A stretch of 64,000 nucleotides of DNA from positions 5,528,981 through 5,592,980 of the forward strand of contig LNGK01000008.1 of NCBI GenBank assembly GCA_001510575.1, in the 5' to 3' direction. Within the stretch, counting starts at the first letter, position 1. Every line of letters starts with the position of its first letter. Shown piece after piece: positions 35,628-45,266 of this stretch. The notes under the pieces are model-generated. The model did not search any database, was not told where the DNA came from, and saw nothing but the letters and a program-made list of their open reading frames with translations. A program made the position numbers and the translations under genes. This DNA is from Knoxdaviesia capensis. Its lineage: Eukaryota > Ascomycota > Sordariomycetes > Microascales > Gondwanamycetaceae.

Positions 35628-37085
35628 ACACCGAGTTTCTCAGTGTGTTGCGAGTTTGGTTATCATCATGAGCACACCATCTTCAGTGTTTGAGTTCCAA
35701 TTCTTCTGCAATGTTAGTGGTTTCTTTGCCGTTTATGTCAGTTACTCCCAGATTCGCAAAGCAAGAATATCGCGTCTTTTTCCCCGTGGAGCGCTTGGAG
35801 CTGTTCTTTCGTTTGCAAAATCAGTCTTAACGGAAAGAATCGATCATAGTTGTTGTATCCGTTGATGAGATGGAGGAGGTTCGGAACATCTCGGCATTTC
35901 TTTTCAGTATACCCTACTCGTTCAGGTATTGTTTTTGCTCGGTATTAGGTGGCGATCATGAAGAGGGCAGGGGTGGCCAACGAAATCGACGTATTCCTAA
36001 CTCGGCTATCTGCCTGGTCCAGTGATTAAAAACAAAAAGGAAAATGAAATCATGTCTCACGGATTCGTGATATCTTGTTTCATTCTTGGATTCTGCGGTG
36101 TGCTGCCGGTGAAATAGTATCATGACGGAACGACTTATCCGGAGACCGACGAATCAGAATCACCTACCCTCGGCCAGAACCGGCGTCCGAGATCCGTAGC
36201 CTTTAAAAGAAACCCGCTTAGGGTTATGCCCTTGCTGAGTCAGCTTGTTTTTTCCTTCTTTTTTTCCCTCCAATCCGTCCAAAGGCCTGCTTCATTTGCT
36301 TAAGCTTCGAGAGCTCGAGAGATGGCTCTAGACACTCTTTCTCTTTCATGATTCCTCTTTCTTCTCACCTATAGACTCAGCCACTTCTTCATTGACCAAG
36401 AGCGAGGTTTTCTTGGATTTCCCTTTCACACACTTCTTGTACTTAAACCCTAGCTCATCAAAAGCTTCTTATATTGTGTCGTCATTGTTTCTTTGAATTT
36501 GCCTCCCCCTGCCACTTCCGAAGCAATTGTGGAGGTGTTAAATCTCACGATAATTTTTGGCCAGCATCTTGAAGTGTGCAGATCTTGTTTCTTAGTCCAG
36601 TCCTGTTCCTTGACGGATTGATCCTAATGTGTTTCTGTATATCTCTGCCTAATTGATTCTTCTTCTGGTCCAGAATCTCTTCTTCCTTTTTCCCTTCCTC
36701 TTTTCCTCACCCTGGTTCTGTTTCTGTCCACTTGGTAGCCACCTCCAGCAATATCTCTCAGGTCTTGCGTTTTTGCGAGGTCTTCCGGCGTTCGGGCATT
36801 CCAGCGGCGTGTACTCTTTTACCTTACTCCTCGTGTTTTTCGACTCGGTCATCCTCTTCGATATCCATCGATCGATCCTCCGCCGATATTTCGTCTCTTT
36901 GCATGCTCCCGCGAACTTCCGCCGTCTCCAGCTTCCCTCGGGCCGAACGCACCTAGCTTCGGGGATAAGCCGAACAAACCCCCCCCCCAGAGGCGGACAA
37001 GGAGGCATTTTTGCGCGATAATTTTTATCAACCGAACTCCCATTGGCACTTGAGCCTGGGACGTGTTTTTCTCTCTTCCGGAAAA
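35628..37085 (+). other. Intergenic region and probable promoter/leader of tam41
   Basis: It holds the 3' UTR of the SLATT gene and then T/C-rich sequence from about 36240 to 37085, which I take as promoter and leader of tam41. Short reading frames here have no domain, and several rely on non-ATG starts. Confidence 0.5.
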
Positions 37086-38855
37086 ATGGCGCCGCTCCGT
37101 GTTTTGGTAAGATCCGGTCTCCGGTTGCGCTGGAGCAAGCTTCTTGGCAGTTGCCTGTTTTTTTTTCGGCTCGCGGACTTCTAACCGTTTCGGTTTGCGC
37201 GTTTGTAGATATCCGGTGCTGGCCGCCGCAGCGGAGTCCAGAACAGATCTCGTCTACACCTTGACCGCAAGTTCCTCACCTCGATCGAGCGACGAACCCA
37301 ATACCGATACTACTCGACGGATCCCTTGAAGCCTTCTCCATCATCATCTTCATCATCATCGATCTCCTCCCATGTATCCAGATCGTCGACGGCCTCGACG
37401 GCCTCGGCGGCCACCCCCTTGACTTCTGCAAGCGCCAGCTCCAGCTCCCCCTCTACTCCCGGCGCTGTTGACTCGCTGCCGCCCAACACGTCAGCGAAGG
37501 ACTGGGAAGACTACAAGTACACTGATGTGGAGTCGTTCGCCGACCTTCCCGCGCGGTCGTTTGGGTACAACCAGCACATGGTCATTAACAATGAGTTGCG
37601 CGAGGTCCTGACCGCCATGATCCGCCAGTTCAAGGCGCCCATCATGTACTGCTTTGCCTACGGCTCGGGAGTGTTCCCACAGTCCAACGTAAACCGCAGC
37701 GTCACCGAGGCCGAATTCCGCGCTGTGCACCCGCGCGCCCCCGAAGCTCTTATCCGCACGCAGAAGGGATCGCCCAAGATGATCGATTTTATTTTCGGAG
37801 TCACCCACCCTCAGCACTGGCACTCGCTAAACATGCGCCAGCACCCCGAGCACTACTCGGGATTGGCGCGCTTTGGATCCGGCCTTGTTACCGCTGTACA
37901 AGAGAAGATTGGCGCCGGCGTGTACTTCAACCCGTACGTGGTTGTCAACGGCATGCTGATTAAGTATGGTGTCACGAGCATTTCCAACCTGTGCACCGAC
38001 CTGTCGACCTGGGACACGCTGTACCTGGCTGGCCGGTTGCACAAGCCGGTCAAGATCTTGCGCGACAATGCGGCGGTGCGCATGGCCAACCAGCAGAACC
38101 TAATGGCAGCCGCGCGCGCTGCGCTACTAATGCTCCCCGAGAACTTCACCGAGCGCGATCTCTTTGCCACCATTGCCGGCATCAGCTATGTGGGTGACCC
38201 GCGCATGGCCCTCCCGGCCGAGAACAAGAACAAGGTGTCCAACATTGTCGACAGCAACTTGCTCAACTTCCGCCGGCTGTATGCGCCGCTGATCCGCACG
38301 CTGCCCAACGTGGACTACCCGGGCGGCGGCATGCGGGGCTCGGACTCGGACAGCTGGGACTGGCTGGAGAGCGACGAGGACCGCGCGCTGGTGCAGGACA
38401 TGGACCCAGTGCGGCGGGCGAACATGGTGCGGCGGCTGCCGTCGGCGTTCCGCACCCGGCTATACTTCCAGTACCAAAAGCGATTCGGCATGACGCGGCG
38501 CGACTTCATGCAGCTGATGGAGTCGACGACGGACGACGGCCCGGATGGCATCCGGCGGCAACAGGGCGGCGAGTTTGAGATGCGGATTGCGCAGGACGAA
38601 CCGACGGCGCTGCGGTCGACGATGCGCGGCGTGCTGAAGGAGACGGTGCAGTGGCCGAGCACCACGCAGAGTTTGAAGGGGCTCCTGACGGCCGGGTGGT
38701 CGCGGTCGTGGCGGTACGCGGGCGAGAAGGTTGCGCGGCACAAGGAGGGCAAGGCGCCGAAGCCGGTTGCTGCTCCGGCTGCGCCCGTTGCCGCGGAGAA
38801 GCCGGCCGAGGCTGGGAAGGTGGAGGCGGAGTCGGAGAAGTCGACGCGGTCGTGA
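37086..38855 (+). CDS. tam41: Mitochondrial phosphatidate cytidylyltransferase Tam41
   Basis: Makes CDP-diacylglycerol from phosphatidic acid and CTP at the matrix face of the inner mitochondrial membrane, the first step towards cardiolipin. Two exons, 37086-37106 (seven codons) and 37209-38855, are joined across a 102-nt intron with branch point CTAAC at 37181; the product is 555 aa. The joined N-terminus, MAPLRVL then ISGAGRRSGVQNRSRLHL to RRTQYRYYSTD, is Arg-rich without acids, a classic presequence. The nucleotidyltransferase core begins with YCFAYGSGVFPQ, followed by KMIDFIFGV carrying an acidic catalytic position, then HPEHYSG and GAGVYFNPYV. The Ser-rich stretch after the presequence and the Ala/Glu tail are poorly conserved. 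Without exon 1, the long frame has only a TTG in the region, which supports the spliced start. Identification is firm. Confidence 0.93.
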
Positions 38856-39795
38856 ACCTAGAAGTCATCCCACTTTTCTTTTTCGCCTTCAATACCGAAG
38901 TCTCTCCCCCTCATCTCCTCCCGCACCCGGCCGTCCGTCAATGGCCATCATCACCCTTTCTCTTTTCAAAACATCGCGGCACGAAGCAGAATCAACTTCC
39001 CTATCCCGTCGATCAGTATTATGAACTCTCTTCTTTCATTTGTCTTCACTTTGTACTTTTTTCCTTGCTCTTAAATCATGCGATCCTGTCCTGTATAGAA
39101 AAAACCACACCTCTGTGCCAGCCCGTTTCAGGGGCTGTCCCAACTGTATGAAATCTTGTTTCCTGTTCCTTTGAATTTTTTTCCTCGTTCATTTCTGTCG
39201 GGCCTGAAAACTCACCCTGCCCGGTGTATACCAGAACTTTCCTACAAAAAAATGGCATTCATGTTTGCGGGCTCTTTTTCTCTCTCTCTTTCTCGGCTTT
39301 CTTTCCTTTGGGGTTCAACCCTAGCTGCTAACCCTTACCGCAGGAGGCAGGGTCTCCGAGTTTCCCGGGCCTCCGGTCTATTTATCCGTCCTCCGGCATG
39401 ATTTTATCTTCATGGGGCTGTCTGGTCGAGACCGTCTTTTGCTCCAATCTCTCGTTGCTGTACTCCTGCTTATCCGGCCGTGTCATCCGTTTCCCACTGT
39501 GTATCAAATGCCTGTTGTCTCTGACTTTCCTTCCGCCCGTCTCCGAAGCAGGTTGTTCTCAGACTAGTCGCGGAACATGTATCTCGCCTACGTTGGCGCT
39601 GACGATTTCTCGCATCATTCCTTTGCTTGTCTTCTTCTTCTTTTTTTTTTTTTTGAAAATCCATCGACTCATTGCTGCTGATGGCGAGCAGCTCTAGCTT
39701 CCCTTCATCAGCCCAAATCAGGCTGTAATCGGATCTGGCCCATTCCCCAAACTGGGAGAGCCGTGCATAGTGCATCCAGGAGGGGAAATATCCTT

Positions 39796-39830
<35 letters not shown>

Positions 39831-40581
39831 ATAGGTACACGAGCTGTCGTGTATACTGTATATACAGCAATAATATAGGGTGAAATCTCGGCTGGGGGAT
39901 ATATTATCGAACAAGCAAACGCAAGCACAAGTCACATATATTGGGCCTTGGGTTTACGGGCTTCTGGTTTCTCTCTTCTAGCTTCATGCAAGGGACCCGC
40001 CCACTTGTGTATATTGCAAAATATATTGCCCAACCAGATTGGTGGCCGTTTCTTTGCCTTGCAAAAAGCTTCAACAAGGTCCAGGAAGCAGAGAGTAGCC
40101 CAGGCACGATCGTCTCCCTCATCATCCGACGCTATTCATCTATTCCGCTGGCCTCGTCGGATCGTGAGCCGGAATCTGATTGTGCAAGTAGAGAGAGACA
40201 CTATCTGACGGTGGCGGTTTTAGTGGTGGATGATATCCGGATTGAAAGCGTTCAATGCGTGGATACTTCTATATAGGCGTAACATATACAGCTAAGTATC
40301 ACGCAGAATATAGCACCAAGATGCAATTGTGTGTTGGACACCCGCTCTGGACTCTTCGTGAGTCTGGCTCAATTGCCAGGAGACGCAAGACTGTAAACAT
40401 GCATATATATTGAACATGTGTGTCCGCCCACTCTGCTGCCCGGTGTCGTTTACTTGCGGCTTTTTCTTTCTGCTTCCTGTTTCCTGCTTCTCTCCTCTTC
40501 CGTATTTTCACGCTTTCTTTTTCACGGCGGAATCGGTCACTTTTTTACACAGGCGGAAAAGACAAAGCATATCGGAAAGCC
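38856..40581. other. Intergenic region between tam41 and the CBM1 gene
   Basis: 3' UTR of tam41 followed by T-rich sequence, a TA microsatellite (39796-39822) and the promoter of the CBM1 gene. I recognise no gene. Frames of up to about 150 codons on the minus strand across the microsatellite are low-complexity. Confidence 0.5.
39796..39822. repeat. (TA)n microsatellite
   Basis: About 13 uninterrupted TA units followed by TATG-type degenerate units, in non-coding sequence. Confidence 0.95.
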
Positions 40582-41950
40582 ATGGCTCTAAGAACTGTTG
40601 CTCTGTCGGCGGCACTTGCGGTGTCGGCTGTGATGGCTCAGGTGCAGCCGCCATTTGCGCAGTGTAAGTGCATCACGATAAAGGGGGAGTGTTAGGGTTG
40701 GCGCTAGGGCTACTAACACGGATACCTATGTGTCTTCTAGGCGGTGGGCTGGATTTCGAAGGTGGAACGCAGTGCCCTGAGGATTACTATTGCCATGTCA
40801 GCGAGTAAGTGTCACCAGCAACCCCTCAAACGTTACAGACGTCAAACTCAGAGTGGAGAGCTAACCCCTATTCGCAGCCGTTGGTACTCCCAGTGCCGGC
40901 CCAACCCTGGCGTGCTCGTCGACCCCAACCCGGGACGGCCCAACAGCGGCGGCGGTGGCGGAGGCGGCAGTCCCGCCGTGACCGCGGCGCCCGACTCGCC
41001 GATCGAAACACGCACCTTCGAGACAGTGGTCACGCTGACGCTGACCGAGGGCGGCAGCACCACGGTGCTGGTGACCACCACGCACATCACGTACCTGACG
41101 ACCCGCAGCTCGGCAGCCGGCGGCGCAGTCCCTGCCGTGCCGGCCCCCACGCAGGTGGTCGACCCGGCGCCGCCGCCGCCCGAGTTCGCCATCACCGAGT
41201 CGCTGGTGCCCGACTCGCCCGTGCAGACGGCGGCGCCGTCGCCGCCGCCTGAGCGCAAGAAGAAGTCGCAGATGCCGCCCGAGGAGATCGAGGCGCGCCG
41301 CCGCCGCCGCAGCCGCAGCCGCGAGGCCCGGCGGGCCCTCGCTGTAGCTGTCGAGGCTGGCGCTGCTGCAGTCGCCCGCCGGAACGCCGACGCCCACGCC
41401 CGCCGCCAGTTCACCAGCGTGCCGACGCCCAGCACGCTGCGCGCCGACTCGCTCTGGATCCGGGCTGTGACCGCGCCGCACTTCCACTGGTACCTGCAGA
41501 CCGCACCGCAGAACATCCCCGACACCGCAGTGCTCGGCCCGCCCGCCTCGGCCGGCCAGTACAACGTGGTCGACGGCCAGCTGGTCAGCCAGGGCGGCGG
41601 CAACGCCTCGCTGCCGCTGTACATGCACGTCGAGCACCCCGACGACCTCACCCAGCGCAAGCTGGCCACCTGGTTCAACACCACCGAGAACCCGTTCGGC
41701 ACGTTTGTGTTCAGCGGCGACGCGGTGACCTGGTCCGCCCCCGGAGTGCAGCGCCAGAACCTTGCTGCGTGGCTCGTGTGCGGTGATGGCGACTTGTTTA
41801 TTAACACCGGCGCGTATGCATACATGACCCCGGAAGGCTGCTCTGACCATACAGTAAGTTTTTGCTTTGCCTCGTTTTGCTTGGTTGCCCTCACTAACGC
41901 TCTTTTGTTTGCAGATTCACTTCTATAACGGCGCGACTGCTGATGCGTAA
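40582..41950 (+). CDS. Secreted CBM1 protein with conserved uncharacterised C-terminal domain
   Basis: Four exons, 40582-40663, 40741-40804, 40878-41853 and 41915-41950, give 385 aa. Introns of 77, 73 and 61 nt have GTAAGT donors, and the first carries a CTAAC branch point. A signal peptide (MALRTVALSAALAVSAVMA) is followed directly by a fungal cellulose-binding module rebuilt by splicing: C28-GG ... C39 ... C45 ... WYSQC55, with Phe33 where Trp is usual. A Gly/Pro/Thr linker follows, then a strongly basic stretch (about 173-222, RRRRRSRSREARR to ARRQF) with dibasic, Kex2-like sites. The C-terminal part, about 236-385 (DSLWIRAVTAPHFHWYLQTA ... AWLVCGDGDLFINTGAYAY), looks like a conserved fungal extracellular domain of unknown role. 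I see no glycoside hydrolase active site and no GPI signal. Probably a wall- or substrate-bound protein. Confidence 0.85.
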
Positions 41951-42364
41951 GTTAGGGTTGGGGTTAGACCCTAGATTCCGACGACTATCACAGCCCTATT
42001 TTGGGCTTCATCGGCTGGGTTGGTCCGATCAAGTGGGTGTCACGGAATTAAAGATGGAAGCATCAAGTTCAATGTCATGTGTTGGAATTAACAGGAGCCT
42101 AATAGTAGTAATACCTAAGCAATCCGACCCGCATCCTCCTCCGCCTTTGGGGGTCATCTCCAACCATGGCATGGCAAAATGTTTTTTTGCGCTCAATCTC
42201 GCTCAGTGAATCTTCCTGCAATCTTACAAACTTGTGGTGTGATATACACATCTCCATACCAATCACCAATGGCGCCTGCGTAACCAGGCAGTGGCCCTAG
42301 TCCTGGTGAGAACACCAGGAACACAATCAGACGGGCAGTCTGTATCCCAAACTTGGTCGTCCCC
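41951..42364. other. Short convergent intergenic region
   Basis: Shared 3' region of the CBM1 gene (plus) and the APH-like gene (minus). It contains GTTAGGGTTGGGGTTAG at 41949-41965, a telomere-like run. No gene seen. Confidence 0.6.
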
Positions 42365-44245
42365 TTACTCACTGCTGCTCAGAGTATCGTCTTCTGACTC
42401 GGCCTCAATCGCAGGGTCCAGGGGAAAGCGGACATTCAGCAGGCCAAAGGAAAACAGGACCTCATTGACAGTCCACTGACGACGGTTGAACACGGGCTCC
42501 TCCCAACTTATGGAAACCATCTCGTGCAGCTCCGGCCCAGGGCGAATTGTCAGACGAGTTACCGTGGAACGGCTATTATCAAGCTTGACCGTCGCGTACA
42601 GGGATCCATCGGTCTCGTCCGTCCAAATGGTCTGGCCGCCCCGAAACTGGTTGCGGAAGTGCTGAGCCTTCTGGGCAACAATCAGTATAATCATGGCCTG
42701 GGTCTCTCTGTCGGTTCCAATTGAGGGCGAGATGGGATTCAAAGAAGCACGCCGAGAGATGGCCATGAAAACGTCAACCCCGAAGCTGTCGGTCAGCGCC
42801 AGCTTGGTCCAGAACAGGCCCAGCGCACGGTTGTACCGCCGAGTGTCAATTCCGCGCCACGAGCGGACAATCTGGTTAGAAATCGGCTCCTGCGTCACGG
42901 TGCGAAGCACAGGCTGGAACCGCTTCTCCGCGTGTTCGTCATCATTTTCAACGTGGATCATGGCCTCGGTGTAGCGCTTCAACATGACTCCGAAGACATG
43001 GTTGAATTCTTCGAGCCCCCGAGTTCGGAGCCAGAGGCTCGGCGATTGCAACGCTAGCCAGTTCGGAGGATGGTACAGGAACCACGCGGGGACGGCATTG
43101 GCAAAAGCCAGGTTAACTAAGCCAACCACTCGCAGCGTGTTCGGGTCGACGATGATATTTTCTGGGTCAATGGCGTCGACCTGGAGCACGAAGCGGCGAA
43201 CTTCAAACTCGTTGGCGCGGGGCATCAGGCCCATGGGATCCTGCATGGCCCATCCAAAGGAGACCAAGCGGTTATCGCAAATGTTCTGCAGAGCCTTTCT
43301 CATGACCCAAATGCGGGCAGCGTGCATTGCGGAGGTGGCAATTCCCTGCTGGGCAGACAGGTGGGCCTCATGCAGGTCGGCCAGATGATCGAAATACTCG
43401 GCCACTGTGCCGATAGGCTCCTTCTTGATCACCCGGTTGGCGGGGACGTCTCCGAGGCTGAGCAGGTTATTGTGATTCAGAGTGTAAGGGCCGGCAAAAA
43501 TCTCGAAGCGGCTGGCAACATCCGGGTTGCCCGCTGTGTCAAAGTCAAGATCGTCGGGGTCGGCGTCGGGCGGAAGAACGGGGATCGGAGCAATGCGGCC
43601 ACCGGTGGGAAAGCGGATGTCGGACATACGCAGAGTGATGTCTGCAATATCTTCAAACACGCTATCAAGTTGCTCTCCCGGGTACCGCGGCTCTTCTCTC
43701 TCGATGCCGACATACTTGGCCATGATGGCGCTCAGGGGAACACCAGCAATGGTCTTATACAGTATAAACGGTCCAATAAGCTTGGCCGTTTCCGCGTCAT
43801 CGAGAGGGATGATTGGGCCGTCAAGAATGAATTCGGGAACGGGCACCTTGTCATGCATCTTCATCAGATCGAACATCACGGCTTCGTCCTCCACAATCTG
43901 CTCTCGCTGGGCAGTGAGGCCCGGGTTGTACACCCGGATATCAACAGGCTCGTGGATGTCGTTAACGAACTCATAGTGCAGAACGGTTGAAAGGCCATTT
44001 TCAGTCAAACTCTTGCACTTAACCACGTTCTCCACACCATTGCCGAGTGTGTGGATCTGGGCCGGAGTCAGGCACGACTCCGCCACAAAAGTTCCAATCT
44101 CTTTATGAGACATGTTCAGAGCATCGGTCCACATTGCCGTGAGGAGAACACACTTCTTCTGCGTGTAGACGTCCGGATCGACGCGGAACATCCGTTCCGT
44201 GGTGTTCTGGTGGGTGCCCACAGACCACCGGTCACGAATATCCAT
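42365..44245 (-). CDS. APH-fold protein, predicted pseudokinase
   Basis: 626 aa, single exon from MDIRDRW at 44245. The frame continues upstream to 44590, but that part is translated pyrimidine-rich leader (long Phe/Leu/Ser runs), so I reject it. The fold resembles fungal aminoglycoside-phosphotransferase-like kinases: VDIRVYNPG for the ATP-site strand, VPVPEFILDG and IGPFILYKTIAGVPLS for the hinge, and DPENIIVDPNTLRVVGLVNLAFANAVP for the catalytic loop. In active members that region reads HxDxxPxN and later I-D-W/F. Here His and Asp are replaced by V356 and A358 and the metal-binding Asp by N378, while N363 is kept. The protein is therefore probably catalytically dead. Long C-terminal extension of about 230 residues. 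Role unknown. Confidence 0.8.
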   Translation of the reverse strand: MDIRDRWSVGTHQNTTERMFRVDPDVYTQKKCVLLTAMWTDALNMSHKEIGTFVAESCLTPAQIHTLGNGVENVVKCKSLTENGLSTVLHYEFVNDIHEPVDIRVYNPGLTAQREQIVEDEAVMFDLMKMHDKVPVPEFILDGPIIPLDDAETAKLIGPFILYKTIAGVPLSAIMAKYVGIEREEPRYPGEQLDSVFEDIADITLRMSDIRFPTGGRIAPIPVLPPDADPDDLDFDTAGNPDVASRFEIFAGPYTLNHNNLLSLGDVPANRVIKKEPIGTVAEYFDHLADLHEAHLSAQQGIATSAMHAARIWVMRKALQNICDNRLVSFGWAMQDPMGLMPRANEFEVRRFVLQVDAIDPENIIVDPNTLRVVGLVNLAFANAVPAWFLYHPPNWLALQSPSLWLRTRGLEEFNHVFGVMLKRYTEAMIHVENDDEHAEKRFQPVLRTVTQEPISNQIVRSWRGIDTRRYNRALGLFWTKLALTDSFGVDVFMAISRRASLNPISPSIGTDRETQAMIILIVAQKAQHFRNQFRGGQTIWTDETDGSLYATVKLDNSRSTVTRLTIRPGPELHEMVSISWEEPVFNRRQWTVNEVLFSFGLLNVRFPLDPAIEAESEDDTLSSSE

Positions 44246-45266
44246 GATCCTATGACAAGAGATGATTTTAGGGTTAGATGCTAACATTAAAAAGGAAATA
44301 AAAGAGAAAGGAAAGAAAAAGAAAGACAAAGAAAGGGAAAGGGAAAAGAATGGAGATGATATCAAATGAACATACAGAAAGAGTGATACTACCTTATGAT
44401 AAAGATGGTGGTGGTTAGTAAAGATGGTGAGGGAAGAAAGTGTGGTGATGAGGGTTGAAAGGAGGAAAAAGAAGGAAAGGTTTAAGGATGGGAGAAAGAA
44501 TAGAAGAAGGGTGAGATTAGGGCAAGATTTTTTAGCTACATCATGACGAGATAAAGAGTTGAACTCATCTAGATGTCCTAGTAAGTACAAGTTATCTCAG
44601 AAGACAAAAAGAGGCAGCATATGGAGGACGTTGAGGATAAAAGGACTCACCAGGAGGTAGAGTTAGACGTATAGAGCAGCTAGTATCAACATGAACGGAA
44701 CCCAGGCCATAATCCACTTAGAGGTGTGATATATAGCTTCAATGCCCTGATCAACCACTCCTTTCTTGGCTCTAGAGGTAGAACATCGTTAGGAGAGAGA
44801 GGGAGGGAGGGAGAGCTACTGAGTAACCCTAAGGGGGCCAGGGTATCACGTCTTTAAACGAGATGTCCCACACACAAAGGCATTAACAGCCCACGAGGAG
44901 TAGTAACAGGGCTTAGGCCATGAGCTAGCACAAGATACACAATCCCACAAAGAGCAGAAAGCAGAAAATCAAACCAGACGGACCAAATGGATGTTTAATG
45001 ATTCACTTCATAGACACCCCACCCTCTAACCCACCAGGATAATGACAGACTCCGCCAGAAAACACAGAAAAAAAGAGATAGGAAAGAATATTAAAAGGAA
45101 ATACAAGAAACGCCAGGACCGGTTTATCCCATTCATCATCCATCATCAGAGTGACAGATATCTGTTTTTTAGGCAGAACACCTTTCTATCTTATGTGGTT
45201 TTTTTTCTATCCGTACTGAAAGTATTGTAGTGTGCCAGAAGGACACTTTGAGGAGGAGAGATAAGG
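44246..45266 (-). other. Leader of the APH-like gene and region downstream of alg9
   Basis: On the minus strand 44590-44246 is pyrimidine-rich and probably 5' leader of the APH-like gene. A possible small terminal exon (44665-44774) and two splice-like signals (GTGAGT at about 44656, CTTACTAG near 44581) lie further up. The remainder up to 45266 should contain the alg9 3' UTR. No other gene is recognised. Confidence 0.45.
44665..44774 (-). CDS. Possible last exon of a small membrane protein
   Basis: On the minus strand a good acceptor (CTAAC branch point, then CTACCTCTAG) is followed by about 35 codons ending in TAA. The peptide begins AKKGVVDQGIEAIYHTSKW and ends with a single hydrophobic helix, IMAWVPFMLILAALYV. 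A basic, amphipathic start and a C-terminal membrane tail are typical of tiny tail-anchored or single-pass proteins. I could not find a matching first exon with an ATG between here and alg9, so it may be a chance frame or an upstream ORF in the leader of the APH-like gene. Coordinates are approximate. Confidence 0.33.

Noticed and set aside
40848..41894. Antisense frames of about 330-350 codons over the CBM1 gene
   Set aside because: They arise from the GC-rich sense codons, translate to Arg/Gly/Ala runs and have no homology pattern; the sense gene has a signal peptide, CBM1 and introns.
44246..44590. N-terminal extension of the APH-like protein to 741 aa
   Set aside because: The added residues are Phe/Leu/Ser runs translated from a pyrimidine-rich leader, with splice-like signals inside; MDIRDRW at 44245 is the better start.
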